A stretch of DNA of 64,000 nucleotides, from positions 124,001-188,000 of the forward strand of contig CAWCBE010000003.1 in the NCBI GenBank assembly GCA_963793825.1, in the 5' to 3' direction. Position 1 is the first letter of the stretch. The number at the start of each line of letters is the position of its first letter. The DNA is from RYN-230 sp963793825 (lineage in GTDB: Bacteria; Actinomycetota; Actinomycetes; Streptosporangiales; Streptosporangiaceae). The position numbers were made by a program, and so were the translations under genes. The notes beneath the pieces are model-generated. The model worked only from the letters and a program-made list of their open reading frames with translations. It had not been told where the DNA came from and ran no database searches. This document shows positions 41,026-49,280 of the stretch, piece after piece.

Positions 41026-41124
41026 CCGGCCTGCTCGACCGCCGGTCCCCCGCGCCCTAGCCTGCTCGACCGCCGGTCCCCCGCGCCCTAGCCGGCCTGC
41101 TCGACCGCCGGTCCCCCGCGCCCT
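40991..41124 (+). repeat. 35-bp tandem repeat duplicating the 3' end of the PAP2 gene
   Basis: Four copies beginning CCGGCCTGCTCGACCG and ending GCGCCCTAG: 40991-41025 (coding, with the TAG stop), 41026-41060, 41061-41091 (shortened by 4 bp at its start) and 41092-41124 (end diverged). The extra copies lie after the stop. Confidence 0.92.
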
Positions 41125-41159
41125 GCCGCCTGCTGGGGCAGGCCAGCCGCCAGCCGCGC

Positions 41160-41262
41160 TCACCCGGCGGTGATCCAGCCGTCCTCCAGCCGCAGCACGT
41201 CGTCCGCCAGGTCGATGAAGGCCGGGTCCTGCGTCGCAACCAGCGCGGTGACCAGCGCTGCG
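41160..41262 (-). pseudogene. C-terminal fragment of an ABC transporter ATPase
   Basis: The minus-strand frame ending at the TGA 41160-41162 reads TALVATQDPAFIDLADDVLRLEDGWITAG, the end of a LolD/MacB-type ATPase including the switch region. Walker A and signature motifs are absent. A relic between the PAP2 repeat and the next ABC system. Confidence 0.5.
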
Positions 41263-41283
41263 CCATGCGGACACTACGGATCG

Positions 41284-41297
41284 GGTAAGCGCTTACC
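41284..41297. promoter_or_regulatory. Perfect palindrome GGTAAGCGCTTACC upstream of the ABC-2 exporter
   Basis: 14-bp perfect palindrome 161 bp before the ATPase start. Its arms share GTAAG/CTTAC with the inverted repeat at 7164-7179. The form is typical of TetR-family operators; no regulator gene is adjacent. Confidence 0.5.
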
Positions 41298-41457
41298 GTA
41301 AGCCGGTCGCGGGCCTATCCTGAGCCCGCCGTCCGGCGTCCGCCCGCGCTGCCGCCCCGGCCGGCAGCCGAGGCCGAACGGCCCTGGTACCCGCCGCGCC
41401 GCGTGCGCGATAGTGAGGACGGAACTGGCAGCGGGCGACGGACGGCCGGGAGCGGCG

Positions 41458-42489
41458 ATGGCGGACGGCCTGCGGGATGGCGATGCCCGGCCTCCGGGAA
41501 CATCCACGGTGGCCCGGCCGCTGGCCGTGGAGGTGCGCGGCCTGACCAAGTCCTACTCCGGTAATCCGGCCGTGCGGGGCATCGACCTGGCCATCCGGCC
41601 CGGTGAGGTGTTCGCCCTGCTCGGCCCGAACGGGGCCGGGAAGACCACCACGGTGGAGATCCTTGAGGGCTACCGCAAGCGGGACGGCGGGGAGGTCCGC
41701 GTGCTCGGCGCCGACCCGGGCCGGGAGCGGACCCGGCTCAAGAGCCGGATCGGGATCGTGCTCCAGGCCACCAGCGTGGACCGGTATCTCACGGTCCGCG
41801 AGACGATCGCCATGTACGCCGGCTTCTACCCGCACCCCCGGCCCGTGGATGAGGTGATCCACCTGGTCGGCCTGGACGCGAAACGCGATGACCGGGTGCT
41901 GCGGCTGTCCGGCGGCCAGCAGCGGCGGCTGGATGTGGCGATCGCCCTGGCGGGCAACCCGGAACTGCTGTTCCTCGACGAGCCGACCACGGGATTCGAC
42001 CCGTCGGCCCGGCACGAGGCGTGGGACCTGATCAAGAACCTGGCCGCGCTGGGCATGACGGTGCTGCTGACCACCCACTACATGGATGAAGCGCAGTTCC
42101 TCGCCGACCGGGTCGCGGTGATCGCGGACGGCCGGCTCGTCGCGGAGGGACCGCCTGCCACGCTGGGCCACCGGGACCGGGACCGGGCCAGGATCCGGTT
42201 CCGGGCACCGGCGGGCGTTCCCCTGCCGGCCGGCCTGGCCGGGTCACCGGGGCCGGACGGGTTCACCGAGATCGCTACCACCGACCCGGTCCCGGACCTG
42301 CACCAGCTCACCGGCTGGGCGATCAGCGCACGCCTGGCCCTGGACGGCCTGGAAGTCATCAGGCCTTCGCTGGAGGACGTGTACCTCGCCCTCACCGGCG
42401 GTCCACCCGGCAGCAATGCCGAGGCGCCATCCGGCGGCGCGGCCCAGCCGGCCACCGCCGGGCACACGGGACCGCGGAACCAGCCATGA
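41458..42489 (+). CDS. ABC exporter ATPase (ABC-2 type, DrrA-like)
   Basis: 343-aa ATPase. Walker A GPNGAGKTTTVEIL, Q-loop LQATSVDRYLTVRE, signature LSGGQQRRLDVA, Walker B LLFLDEPTTGFDP and switch His in TTHYMDEAQ; the C-terminal ~90 residues match the DrrA-type accessory region. ATG 41458 has GGGAG 5 nt upstream and is preferred to an in-frame GTG at 41413. It overlaps the permease gene by 4 bp (ATGA). Probably exports a drug or lipid; may be regulated through the palindrome upstream. Confidence 0.9.
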   Translation: MADGLRDGDARPPGTSTVARPLAVEVRGLTKSYSGNPAVRGIDLAIRPGEVFALLGPNGAGKTTTVEILEGYRKRDGGEVRVLGADPGRERTRLKSRIGIVLQATSVDRYLTVRETIAMYAGFYPHPRPVDEVIHLVGLDAKRDDRVLRLSGGQQRRLDVAIALAGNPELLFLDEPTTGFDPSARHEAWDLIKNLAALGMTVLLTTHYMDEAQFLADRVAVIADGRLVAEGPPATLGHRDRDRARIRFRAPAGVPLPAGLAGSPGPDGFTEIATTDPVPDLHQLTGWAISARLALDGLEVIRPSLEDVYLALTGGPPGSNAEAPSGGAAQPATAGHTGPRNQP

Positions 42490-43256
42490 CCGCGATGACA
42501 CTGACCCTGTCCCAGGTGCGCTACGTCAATAAGGCCTTCTGGCGGAACCCGACCTCGGCCTTCTTCTCGTTCGCGTTCCCGCTGATCTTCCTGGTGATCT
42601 TCACGTCGCTGCTCGGGCATTTCACCGTGCGCATCGGCACCCGCACGCTGAACTACTCGACGTATTACGTGGCGGCCATGGCCGCGTTCGCGGTGATCAC
42701 CGTTTGCTACAACAACATCGCCATCGGGGTGACCACCCAGCGGGACACCGGGGTGCTGAAGCGGGTGAACGGGACGCCGCTGCCGAGCGCCGCGTTCCTG
42801 GCCGCCCGGATGCTGCACGCACTGCTGGTGGCGGTGCTGCTGGTGGCCATCACCGCCGCGTTCGGCCGGGCGTTCTACGGCGCCGCCATCCCGTCCGGGA
42901 TGTCGCTGCTGCGGCTGCTCGCCGTGCTGACGGTGGGGGCCGCGGCGTTCTGCGCGCTTGGCCTCGCGGTGACCGCGATGATTCCCAATTCCGACGCCGC
43001 GGCCGCGATCGTGAACATCACCATCCTGCCGCTGCTGTTCCTGTCCGGGATCTTCATCCCGCTCGGCAACAACGCGCCGTCGTGGATCATCTGGGTGGCC
43101 CGGGTCTTCCCGGTCAAGCACTTCGCGGACGGGATGCGGGCGGGCTTCCTCGGCACCAGCTTCGACTGGGTAGACCTGCTGGTGGTCGCCGCGTGGGGGG
43201 CCGCCGGGCTGCTGCTGGCGGTGCGCTTCTTCCGCTGGGAGCCGCGGATCAGCTGA
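42486..43256 (+). CDS. ABC-2 type permease (DrrB-like)
   Basis: 256-aa permease with six hydrophobic helices (about 25-45, 57-77, 105-128, 140-162, 170-190, 225-245). RDTGVLKRVNGTPLP is the conserved cytoplasmic loop of ABC-2 permeases. It is translated with the upstream ATPase through an ATGA overlap, and the two form the exporter. Confidence 0.9.
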   Translation: MTAMTLTLSQVRYVNKAFWRNPTSAFFSFAFPLIFLVIFTSLLGHFTVRIGTRTLNYSTYYVAAMAAFAVITVCYNNIAIGVTTQRDTGVLKRVNGTPLPSAAFLAARMLHALLVAVLLVAITAAFGRAFYGAAIPSGMSLLRLLAVLTVGAAAFCALGLAVTAMIPNSDAAAAIVNITILPLLFLSGIFIPLGNNAPSWIIWVARVFPVKHFADGMRAGFLGTSFDWVDLLVVAAWGAAGLLLAVRFFRWEPRIS

Positions 43257-43547
43257 CGCGGCCCAGCTGGCCGGCAGCCGGAGCGTGTCGGCGGACGGGC
43301 TGCCCGGCTCGGCGGCGCTGCGCAGCCTGCCGGCGGCGGTACTGGGCTCGGTATTACCTGCTGCCGCTGGTCCGGCCGCGGGATCCCGGGCTTCACCCAG
43401 CCACTGGCCCGCGCGGAAGCCCCTGTACCTTACGGTGACGGTGTTCTCCGCCGTGGCCGCCGCATGACGGCCTGGCCGCGCGGGGTACGGGAGAGTACAG
43501 GCACCCATCGGGCCGTGAAGGTCCAGCCGCCTAGATAGGACGCGCCG

Positions 43548-44408
43548 ATGCGGGACCAAACCGATCGCGAGGGTCGCGTCGGGCCCTTCGTGACCTACAT
43601 CGAGCGTGTCCGCCCGGACGGTGCCGTGGCCCGCTGGGACTCGCGCCGCCACCGCAAGCACCCGGAGGGCGCCCAGACAGCCGGGACGACGTGGTGGGCA
43701 CCCCAGGCGCGGGGATGGTGGATCGCGATCCTGTTCGCCGTCGGGTCACTGCTCTTCGCCATCGGGGCCATCCCCGGATACGCCAGCGCCGCCGGGACCC
43801 GCTGGGACACCGTGACCTTCTTCATCGGCTCCCTGTTCTTCACCGCGGCCGGGTTCCTGACCTACCGGGAAGCCGTCGACGCCGGCCCGCACCCGACGGG
43901 GGCCGCCCGGCGGCGGTTCTTCGTCTTCCAGCCGCACCGGATCGACTGGTGGGCCACCGCCGTGCAGCTCGCCGGGACGCTGTACTTCAACATCAGCACC
44001 GGGACGGCCATGGTGACCGACCTGTCCGCTCAGGCCGCGCATCAGCACGTGTGGCGGCCCGATGCCGTCGGCTCGGTCTGCTTCCTCGTGGCCAGCGCGC
44101 TGGCCTGGTTCGAGGCCTGCCACGGCTGGACCGCCTGGCGCCCCAGGTCCTGGGCGTGGTGGATCACCCTGCTCAACCTGACCGGGTCTATCGCCTTCGG
44201 CGTGTCCGCGGTAGCGGGCTACATCAACCCGACGACCGGCCAGCTGCACAACGCCGAGCGGTCAAACCTCGGCACCCTGGTCGGCGCGGTGTGCTTCCTC
44301 GCCGGCGCGCTGCTGCTGCTGCCCGAACGCACCGAGGCCGCCAGCTCCGCGGCGGCCGCACTCACCAGCCCTGGCCCGGAAACTCCTGCCACTTCCGGAA
44401 CGGGCTAG
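43548..44408 (+). CDS. Conserved membrane protein with YrhK-like repeats, function unknown
   Basis: 286-aa protein with about six helices arranged as similar units: WWIAILFAVGSLLFAIGAIPGY, VTFFIGSLFFTAAGFLTYREAV, VGSVCFLVASALAWFEACHG and LGTLVGAVCFLAGALLLLPE. The paired-helix pattern with an aromatic/acidic end resembles YrhK-domain proteins. The N-terminal ~50 residues are charged and cytoplasmic. AGGACG lies before the ATG. No functional neighbour. Confidence 0.7.
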   Translation: MRDQTDREGRVGPFVTYIERVRPDGAVARWDSRRHRKHPEGAQTAGTTWWAPQARGWWIAILFAVGSLLFAIGAIPGYASAAGTRWDTVTFFIGSLFFTAAGFLTYREAVDAGPHPTGAARRRFFVFQPHRIDWWATAVQLAGTLYFNISTGTAMVTDLSAQAAHQHVWRPDAVGSVCFLVASALAWFEACHGWTAWRPRSWAWWITLLNLTGSIAFGVSAVAGYINPTTGQLHNAERSNLGTLVGAVCFLAGALLLLPERTEAASSAAAALTSPGPETPATSGTG

Positions 44409-44419
44409 TACTGGCGTGG

Positions 44420-44659
44420 TCAGGTGGCGGGCTCGTCCTCAGGCACGTCGAACTCGCCGTCCTGGACGCCGAGGGTGAACGCTTCCCACTCCGCCGGGGT
44501 GAAGTAAAGGGTGGGGCCGTCCGGGTCCTTGGAATCGCGCATGGCGATCACGTAATCGCTGCCCTCCTTGGAGCCGGGCACGATCTTGACCTCCACGCAC
44601 GCCCCGCCGTTCCTGCCGCTATAGGAGGACTTGCGCCAGCCGGCGCCGGTCAGGTCCAT
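44420..44659 (-). CDS. DUF397 family protein
   Basis: 79-aa actinobacterial DUF397 protein: GWRKSSYSGRNGGACVEV, then VIAMRDSKDPDGPTLYFTPAEWEAFTLGVQDGEFD. Such proteins are normally encoded directly after an XRE/DUF5753 regulator and form a small regulatory pair important in development and antibiotic control. The start is ATG 44659. The expected regulator is represented only by a C-terminal fragment overlapping this start. Confidence 0.9.
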   Translation of the reverse strand: MDLTGAGWRKSSYSGRNGGACVEVKIVPGSKEGSDYVIAMRDSKDPDGPTLYFTPAEWEAFTLGVQDGEFDVPEDEPAT

Positions 44660-44772
44660 TGTTCGATCGCCTTTCCCGCCCGTTGGATCGAGGCGCCCGG
44701 AGCCAGCGCCTCTGCTTTCAGTATGTCGTACCGGAACGCGTCCCGGGCCAGCTCCGCGGCACGCTCCAACGA
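44650..44772 (-). pseudogene. Possible C-terminal remnant of an XRE-type regulator
   Basis: The minus-strand frame ending at 44650 reads ERAAELARDAFRYDILKAEA then LAPGASIQRAGKAIEQWT, a helical end overlapping the DUF397 start by 10 bp, the arrangement expected for the cognate regulator. No helix-turn-helix is found upstream. Weak support. Confidence 0.3.
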
Positions 44773-44993
44773 CCTGCCCGGCCAGCACCGGGCCGGAAGC
44801 GGCCGTTCCGTGGTTCCCCGCCCGGTACCCGCCGGGATTGGCGCTCCCCCTGCCTGCCGCCAGCCTTCTCCTTGCATCCTGCTGATCCTCAGCCTGCTTC
44901 CGGGGGGACAGGCATGCGGGAGCGGCGGATGCGGCCCGGGGTACGCGGCGGGGCTGGCGGGGCCAGCTATCGCCACCGGGTGATTGGGGGCCG

Positions 44994-45539
44994 TCAGAGC
45001 GGGGCGAGGATCATGAGGATCTCGTCCCGGGTGTCGTCGGGGGCGAGCCGGAGCTTGCCCGGCCAGCGGCCTGTCTCGCGCCAGCCGAGCCGGGTGTAGA
45101 AGTCCTCGAGTCCTTCGCCACCCCGGGCGGCGAGGTGCAGCTGCTCGAGGCCCATCTCGTCGCGGGCGATCCGCCGCAGCTGCCGCATCAGCTCCGAGCC
45201 GATGCCCTGATTCCGGTGTGCGGGCTGGGTCTGGAGGTGATTGACGGCGCCCCAGTGAGCGATGAGGGGGTTGGGGTCGCGGCTGAGGACGACCCATCCC
45301 GTCAGCGCGCCACCGCTGAGGGCGAGCAGCATCCGGCATCGCTGCGGGTCTAGGCGGGCCGCCAGCCCATCGACCGCGGGCGCCACCTGCTGGGCGCCGA
45401 CCGGGGGAAACGGGAATCCCACCGCGCCGCCGGAGTTGGAGACCGCGATCCAGCAGCTGGCCAGCCGCTGCCTGAGCGGCGCGTCCGCGTCGTGCGGGTG
45501 CGTGAGCTGGATGACGTGGAGATCGCGGTGGCTGGTCAT
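44994..45539 (-). CDS. GNAT family N-acetyltransferase
   Basis: 181-aa acetyltransferase fold. The acetyl-CoA motif is NHLQTQPAHRNQGIGSELMRQLRRIA (Q/R-x-x-G-x-G/A), and LHLAARGGEGLEDFYTRLGWRETGRW is the usual C-terminal part. Substrate unknown. The start ATG 45539 overlaps the upstream ASCH gene stop by 4 bp, so both are co-translated. Confidence 0.88.
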   Translation of the reverse strand: MTSHRDLHVIQLTHPHDADAPLRQRLASCWIAVSNSGGAVGFPFPPVGAQQVAPAVDGLAARLDPQRCRMLLALSGGALTGWVVLSRDPNPLIAHWGAVNHLQTQPAHRNQGIGSELMRQLRRIARDEMGLEQLHLAARGGEGLEDFYTRLGWRETGRWPGKLRLAPDDTRDEILMILAPL

Positions 45540-45961
45540 GCCGTCCGGGGTGGATCCAGGCGGAACGTCTGGGTGACCACCAGGGTGTCGTCGCCGACGG
45601 TGAACTCCGGGTCATCCAGCGCCGCGCGCATCTCCGCCGAGTGCCAGAACTGCACATGCCCGGCCCGCCATTCCGCGACCGAGGTGTACCCCTCACCCTC
45701 GCCCCGGGCGTGGGCCAGGTCCACATCGGCCAGCCGGACCACCCGCACCGCGGTCGTCTCGATCACCGCGACCGGGTCACCCGCGGAGTCGATCACGGCC
45801 TGCCGCAGCCCGGGAGCGGGAAGCGGCTCGCCCTCATGCTCGTAGTCGGCGACCAGCCCGCTGGTCGTCGTCTTCCGGCCCGCGAGGATCGCGGCGACCA
45901 GCTGATCACGCAGCGGCCCCGGGAACGCGAACTCCACAGCAGGCAAGTCGTCCGTCGGCAT
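45536..45961 (-). CDS. ASCH domain protein
   Basis: 141-aa protein with an ASCH (RNA-binding PUA-like) fold: AILAGRKTTTSGLVADYEHEGE near 25-46, GDPVAVIETTAVRVVRLADVD, and EWRAGHVQFW. Family members include RNA-processing factors and N4-acetylcytidine amidohydrolase; the role here is not established. Start ATG 45961 matches the family; more upstream in-frame sequence is not conserved. It overlaps the GNAT gene. Confidence 0.85.
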   Translation of the reverse strand: MPTDDLPAVEFAFPGPLRDQLVAAILAGRKTTTSGLVADYEHEGEPLPAPGLRQAVIDSAGDPVAVIETTAVRVVRLADVDLAHARGEGEGYTSVAEWRAGHVQFWHSAEMRAALDDPEFTVGDDTLVVTQTFRLDPPRTA

Positions 45962-46007
45962 GCCAGCCAGCCTAACCGCCCTGGCCCCGGGCCCCGGGCG
46001 GGTGGCC

Positions 46008-46400
46008 TCAGGGCCCGAGCGCACCAGGGTCGGCGGGGACATCGACGGCGTGTTCCCTGAGCGCGGCCAGGGGCACGATGTCAAGCGCCCGCTCATGGGT
46101 GGAGGCCATGACCACGTGCGCGGCGGCGCCCTCCTGGTGCGCCCGGAGCCAGTTCCTGGCCGTCACGCACCAGCGGTCGCCGGGCGTCAGCCCCGGGAAC
46201 CGGAACTCCGGAACGGGGGTCACCAGGTCGTTCCCGATGCGGCGCTGGTGCTCCAGGAACTCGGCGGTCACCACGGCGCAGATCGTGTGACTGCCCTGGT
46301 CCTCAGGGCCGGTGTTGCAGCACCCGTCCCGGTAGAAGCCGGTGACCGGGTCGGTGCCGCATGGCTCCAGCTCACCACCGAGAACATTGCGATCAGGCAT
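46008..46400 (-). CDS. DUF2237 family protein
   Basis: 130-aa conserved protein. NVLGGELEPCGTDPVTGFYRDGCCNTGPEDQGSHTICAVVTAEFLE and GDRWCVTARNWLRAHQEG are the DUF2237 hallmarks, with several conserved Cys. Function unknown. Start ATG 46400 begins the conserved region. Confidence 0.88.
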   Translation of the reverse strand: MPDRNVLGGELEPCGTDPVTGFYRDGCCNTGPEDQGSHTICAVVTAEFLEHQRRIGNDLVTPVPEFRFPGLTPGDRWCVTARNWLRAHQEGAAAHVVMASTHERALDIVPLAALREHAVDVPADPGALGP

Positions 46401-46504
46401 GCCGCCAGTATCCGCACCCCGGGACGCGCCCGGCAACCACATAGCCGGGCTGCCGGGCCGCGGCGCCGGGGCCGGGCCCGGGCAGTCCGCTGACCACGCC
46501 GGCG

Positions 46505-47365
46505 TCAGCTGGTGGCACCGGGGCCTGGGGAGCCGTTGAGGGGCGTCTTCTCGGCCGGGCTGGCGGGCAGGTTCGCCGGCATGGTGGCAGGCAGTGCGGG
46601 TGGCGGCGGCAGCAGGGCGGCTGTCTCCTCGGCCACGGCGTCCGTCAGGCCCGGGATGGCGGGCAGTTGCGCGCGGTCAAAGAAGCGCAGCAGTTCCACC
46701 GGGAACGGCATCACGAGGGTGCTGTTCTTCTCGGCGGCGACCTCGACCACGGTCTGCAGCAGCCGCAGCTGCAGCGCGGCCGGGTCGGCCGCCATGACCG
46801 AGGCGGCCTGGGCCAGCTTCTTGGAGGCCTGGTACTCGCCGTCGGCCGCGATGATCCGGGCGCGGCGCTCACGCTCAGCTTCCGCCTGCCGGGACATCGA
46901 GCGCTTCATCGATTCGGGCAGGGAGATGTCCTTGACCTCGACGCGCTCCACCCGGATGCCCCACGGTCCCTCGGTGGGGGCATCGATCACTTCCTTGAGC
47001 TCAGCGTTGACATGCTCCCGCTCGGACAGCAGCTGGTCCATGTTGCTGCGCCCGGTGACCGACCGCAGCGACGTCTGGGCCACCTGGGAGACCGCGAAGT
47101 GGTAGTTCTGCACGTTGATGATCGCCTTGAGAGGGTCAACGACCCGGTAGTACACGACCGCGTCCACCTTCAGCGTGACGTTGTCCCGGGTGATGGTCTC
47201 CTGCGCGGGCACGTTCGCCACCGCGATCTGCATGTTGACCTTGGTGAGCTTGCTCGTGAACGGGTTGATCCAGGTCAGGCCGGCCGTGCGGACGCCGGGC
47301 TGGGCCTGTCCCCAACGGAACACGATGCCTTGCTCATACTGACGGATGATCCTGAAGCCGAACAC
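46505..47365 (-). CDS. SPFH/band 7 (slipin-like) protein
   Basis: 286-aa stomatin/prohibitin-type scaffold. IIRQYEQGIVFRWGQAQPGVRTAGLTWINPF starts the SPFH domain; DNVTLKVDAVVYYRVVDP and GIRVERVEVKDISLPESMKRSMSRQAEAERERRARIIAADGE follow, then a coiled-coil region and a Pro-rich tail. Most relatives begin with a membrane helix; here the GTG start leaves only five residues before the SPFH domain, so membrane attachment would be by the domain itself or the start lies farther upstream in a frame I cannot see open. Role in membrane organisation is inferred from the family. Confidence 0.85.
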   Translation of the reverse strand: MFGFRIIRQYEQGIVFRWGQAQPGVRTAGLTWINPFTSKLTKVNMQIAVANVPAQETITRDNVTLKVDAVVYYRVVDPLKAIINVQNYHFAVSQVAQTSLRSVTGRSNMDQLLSEREHVNAELKEVIDAPTEGPWGIRVERVEVKDISLPESMKRSMSRQAEAERERRARIIAADGEYQASKKLAQAASVMAADPAALQLRLLQTVVEVAAEKNSTLVMPFPVELLRFFDRAQLPAIPGLTDAVAEETAALLPPPPALPATMPANLPASPAEKTPLNGSPGPGATS

Positions 47366-47469
47366 CTCGGCCGTCCCATCCCCGGCGCCGAGCGCGCCGG
47401 GCTTGCTGACCCGCGGACGGCGCCGGCGCGACTGTCAGCGTTCGGAATGCCCGCGGCCTGCTTTCATCA

Positions 47470-48262
47470 TCACATACTTATGCGACCGCGCCGGACGTCC
47501 GGGGTGCCGTGCCTGTCCCGGGTCAGCGCGACGGGAGTCAGCCCGGCCAGCCGGCCGCACTCCCGGGTCAGGTGGGCCTGGTCGGCATACCCGGCCTCTA
47601 CGGCCAGGGACGCCAGGTCAGCGGCGCCCGGGGCGGCGTCGACCCGGGACACGAACCGGCGGAATCGCAGCACCCGGCGCAGCAGCGCCGGGCCGTAGCC
47701 CACCGCCGCGCCGCACCGCCTGTTCAGCTGCCGTTCGCTGATGGCAAGGTCCCCGGCCACCTGGCCGGCCTGCGCCGCCGGGTCGCCCAGCCGCTGCGCC
47801 GCGGCGATGACCAGCGGATCGGGCGGTCCCTCGGCGACCAGGCGGCCGGCCAGGTCGAGGAGCAGCCGCAGCGCGGCCGGCGGGTCCAGGTCCGGGTGCA
47901 GCCGGCTGGCCAGCCTGTGGCCGGCCCCGGCCGGGAAGCTCGGTCCGCAGGTCATCGGCGCTGAGCTGCTGGTCGAGCAGCCCGTTCAGCGGGCGGCCCA
48001 GCGCCGGGCCGCCCGCACCGGGCCGGAACCGCACCCCGGCAAGCACGGTCCCCGGCTCCGCCGCCATGATGACCGGGCCGGTGTCCGGGCCGGCCAGGAA
48101 AACGCCGGTGCCGTGCCGCCAGATGAGGTCCACGCAGGCATCGGGCAGCACCCGGGTCGGCGGCGCGCCACCCGGCGGGGTGACCCGCACCCAGGCGCAA
48201 GCCAGCGCCCCGGCCAGGGGGGCCGGAGGCCGGAATTCACGGTAGCCCGGTGCCCAGTCCAC
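47470..48262 (-). CDS. AraC-family regulator, frameshifted
   Basis: 263 aa after correcting one base. The N-terminal part VDWAPGYREFRPPAPLAGALACAWVR ... VLPDACVDLIW ... AGVRFRPGAGG is the DUF6597/sensor domain of this AraC subgroup. It leads to LSADDLRTELP, where one extra base in a GGG run (47933-47935 on the plus strand) shifts the frame. The remainder contains the DNA-binding domain: AGDLAISERQLNRRCGAAVGYGPALLRRVLRFRRF and AVEAGYADQAHLTRECGRLAGLTP. As written it is split; a sequencing error is possible. CAGACT lies 6 nt before the GTG start. Confidence 0.8.
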
Positions 48263-48268
48263 ATCCCG

Positions 48269-48274
48269 AGTCTG
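48269..48274 (-). promoter_or_regulatory. -10-like box CAGACT before the AraC-type gene
   Basis: CAGACT, a 6-nt spacer and the GTG at 48262 on the minus strand; one mismatch to TANNNT. Confidence 0.35.
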
Positions 48275-48350
48275 GCATGCCGCCCGGGCTGGCCGGCAGG
48301 AGTCCGATTCGTTCAAGAGGCCAGCCCGCCGCGGGAGTGAGGATGGGGGC

Positions 48351-49214
48351 ATGAAGCCAGACATCGACGCCGCCCACCGGTTCCTGGCCGACACCGGCCG
48401 GGTCCTGGACCGGCGCAGGTTCGAGCGGCTGTTCCTGGCCGGCCCGGCCGCGCCGGTGCGGGATGCCGTGGCGGCCTACCGCACCGGCGGCGGCGGGTTC
48501 GGGCACGCCCTGGAACCGGACGGACGGGGCCCGGGCAGCCAGCCACTCGCCATCCAGCTCGCCCTGCAGACCCTGCACGAGGCGGACGCCTGGGACGACG
48601 CCATCGTCCAGGGGGCCTGCCGATGGCTGGCCGCGAACGCCCCGCCGGAGGGCGGCGCCGTCTTCGTCGATCCGGGTGTCGAGGGCTGGCCGCACGCGCC
48701 CTGGTGGGTGCCGGAGCCAGGGCTGCCCGCCTCACTTATCACGACCGCCCTGCTGGCCGGCACGCTGCACGGCCGCCGGGTCCGGCATCCCTGGCTGGAC
48801 CGGGCGACCGAGTGGGTCTGGGGCCGGCTGGACGACCTGGGCCGGGCCGGCCCGTACGACATGCGCGCCGTGCTGTACTTCCTGGACCGGGTGCCGGACC
48901 GGGACCGGGCGGCGTCGGCCCTGGAGTCGGCGGCCGCGGTGATCCTGGACGGCGGCCTGGTGACGCTGGACCCGGAGGCGCCCGGGGAGATCCACACCCC
49001 GCTGGACTTCGCACCGCTGCCCGGCTCGCTGGGCCGCCGGCTGTTCAGTGCCCAGGTCATCGACGCGCACCTGGACCATCTGGCCGCCGCGCAGCAGCCG
49101 GACGGCGGCTGGGCGTTCAACTGGGCGGCCTGGTCACCGGCGGCCACGGCCGACTGGCGCGGCGGGATCACCGTGGATGTGCTGGCCCTGTTGCGCGCCA
49201 ACGGCCGCGGCTGA
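48351..49214 (+). CDS. Alpha/alpha-toroid (prenyltransferase/terpene cyclase-like) protein
   Basis: 287-aa soluble helical protein. Repeated QW-like segments are visible, best in LAAAQQPDGGWAFNWAAWSP near 243-262, and in YRTGGGGFGHALEPDGRG near 43-60. This fits the squalene-cyclase/prenyltransferase toroid superfamily, but the DXDD or zinc-ligand residues of active members are not obvious, so catalysis is uncertain. GGATGGGGGC precedes the ATG. Divergent from the AraC-type regulator. Confidence 0.65.
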   Translation: MKPDIDAAHRFLADTGRVLDRRRFERLFLAGPAAPVRDAVAAYRTGGGGFGHALEPDGRGPGSQPLAIQLALQTLHEADAWDDAIVQGACRWLAANAPPEGGAVFVDPGVEGWPHAPWWVPEPGLPASLITTALLAGTLHGRRVRHPWLDRATEWVWGRLDDLGRAGPYDMRAVLYFLDRVPDRDRAASALESAAAVILDGGLVTLDPEAPGEIHTPLDFAPLPGSLGRRLFSAQVIDAHLDHLAAAQQPDGGWAFNWAAWSPAATADWRGGITVDVLALLRANGRG

Positions 49215-49232
49215 AGAACCCGGGCCCCGGTC

Positions 49233-49280
49233 GGGGGCGGGGGCGGGGGCGGGGGCGGCGTCGGGGGCGGGGTCAGGGGG
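49233..49280 (+). repeat. G-run repeat, potential G-quadruplex
   Basis: At least six runs of four or five G separated by single C or short linkers, largely (GGGGGC) units, between the convergent toroid and DUF4405 genes. Confidence 0.75.

Noticed and set aside
43257..43547. MerR-like promoter sequence around ACCTTACGGTGACGG in the gap before the YrhK-like gene
   Set aside because: Arms are imperfect, no MerR gene is near, and no promoter spacing could be confirmed; the 291-bp gap otherwise shows nothing.
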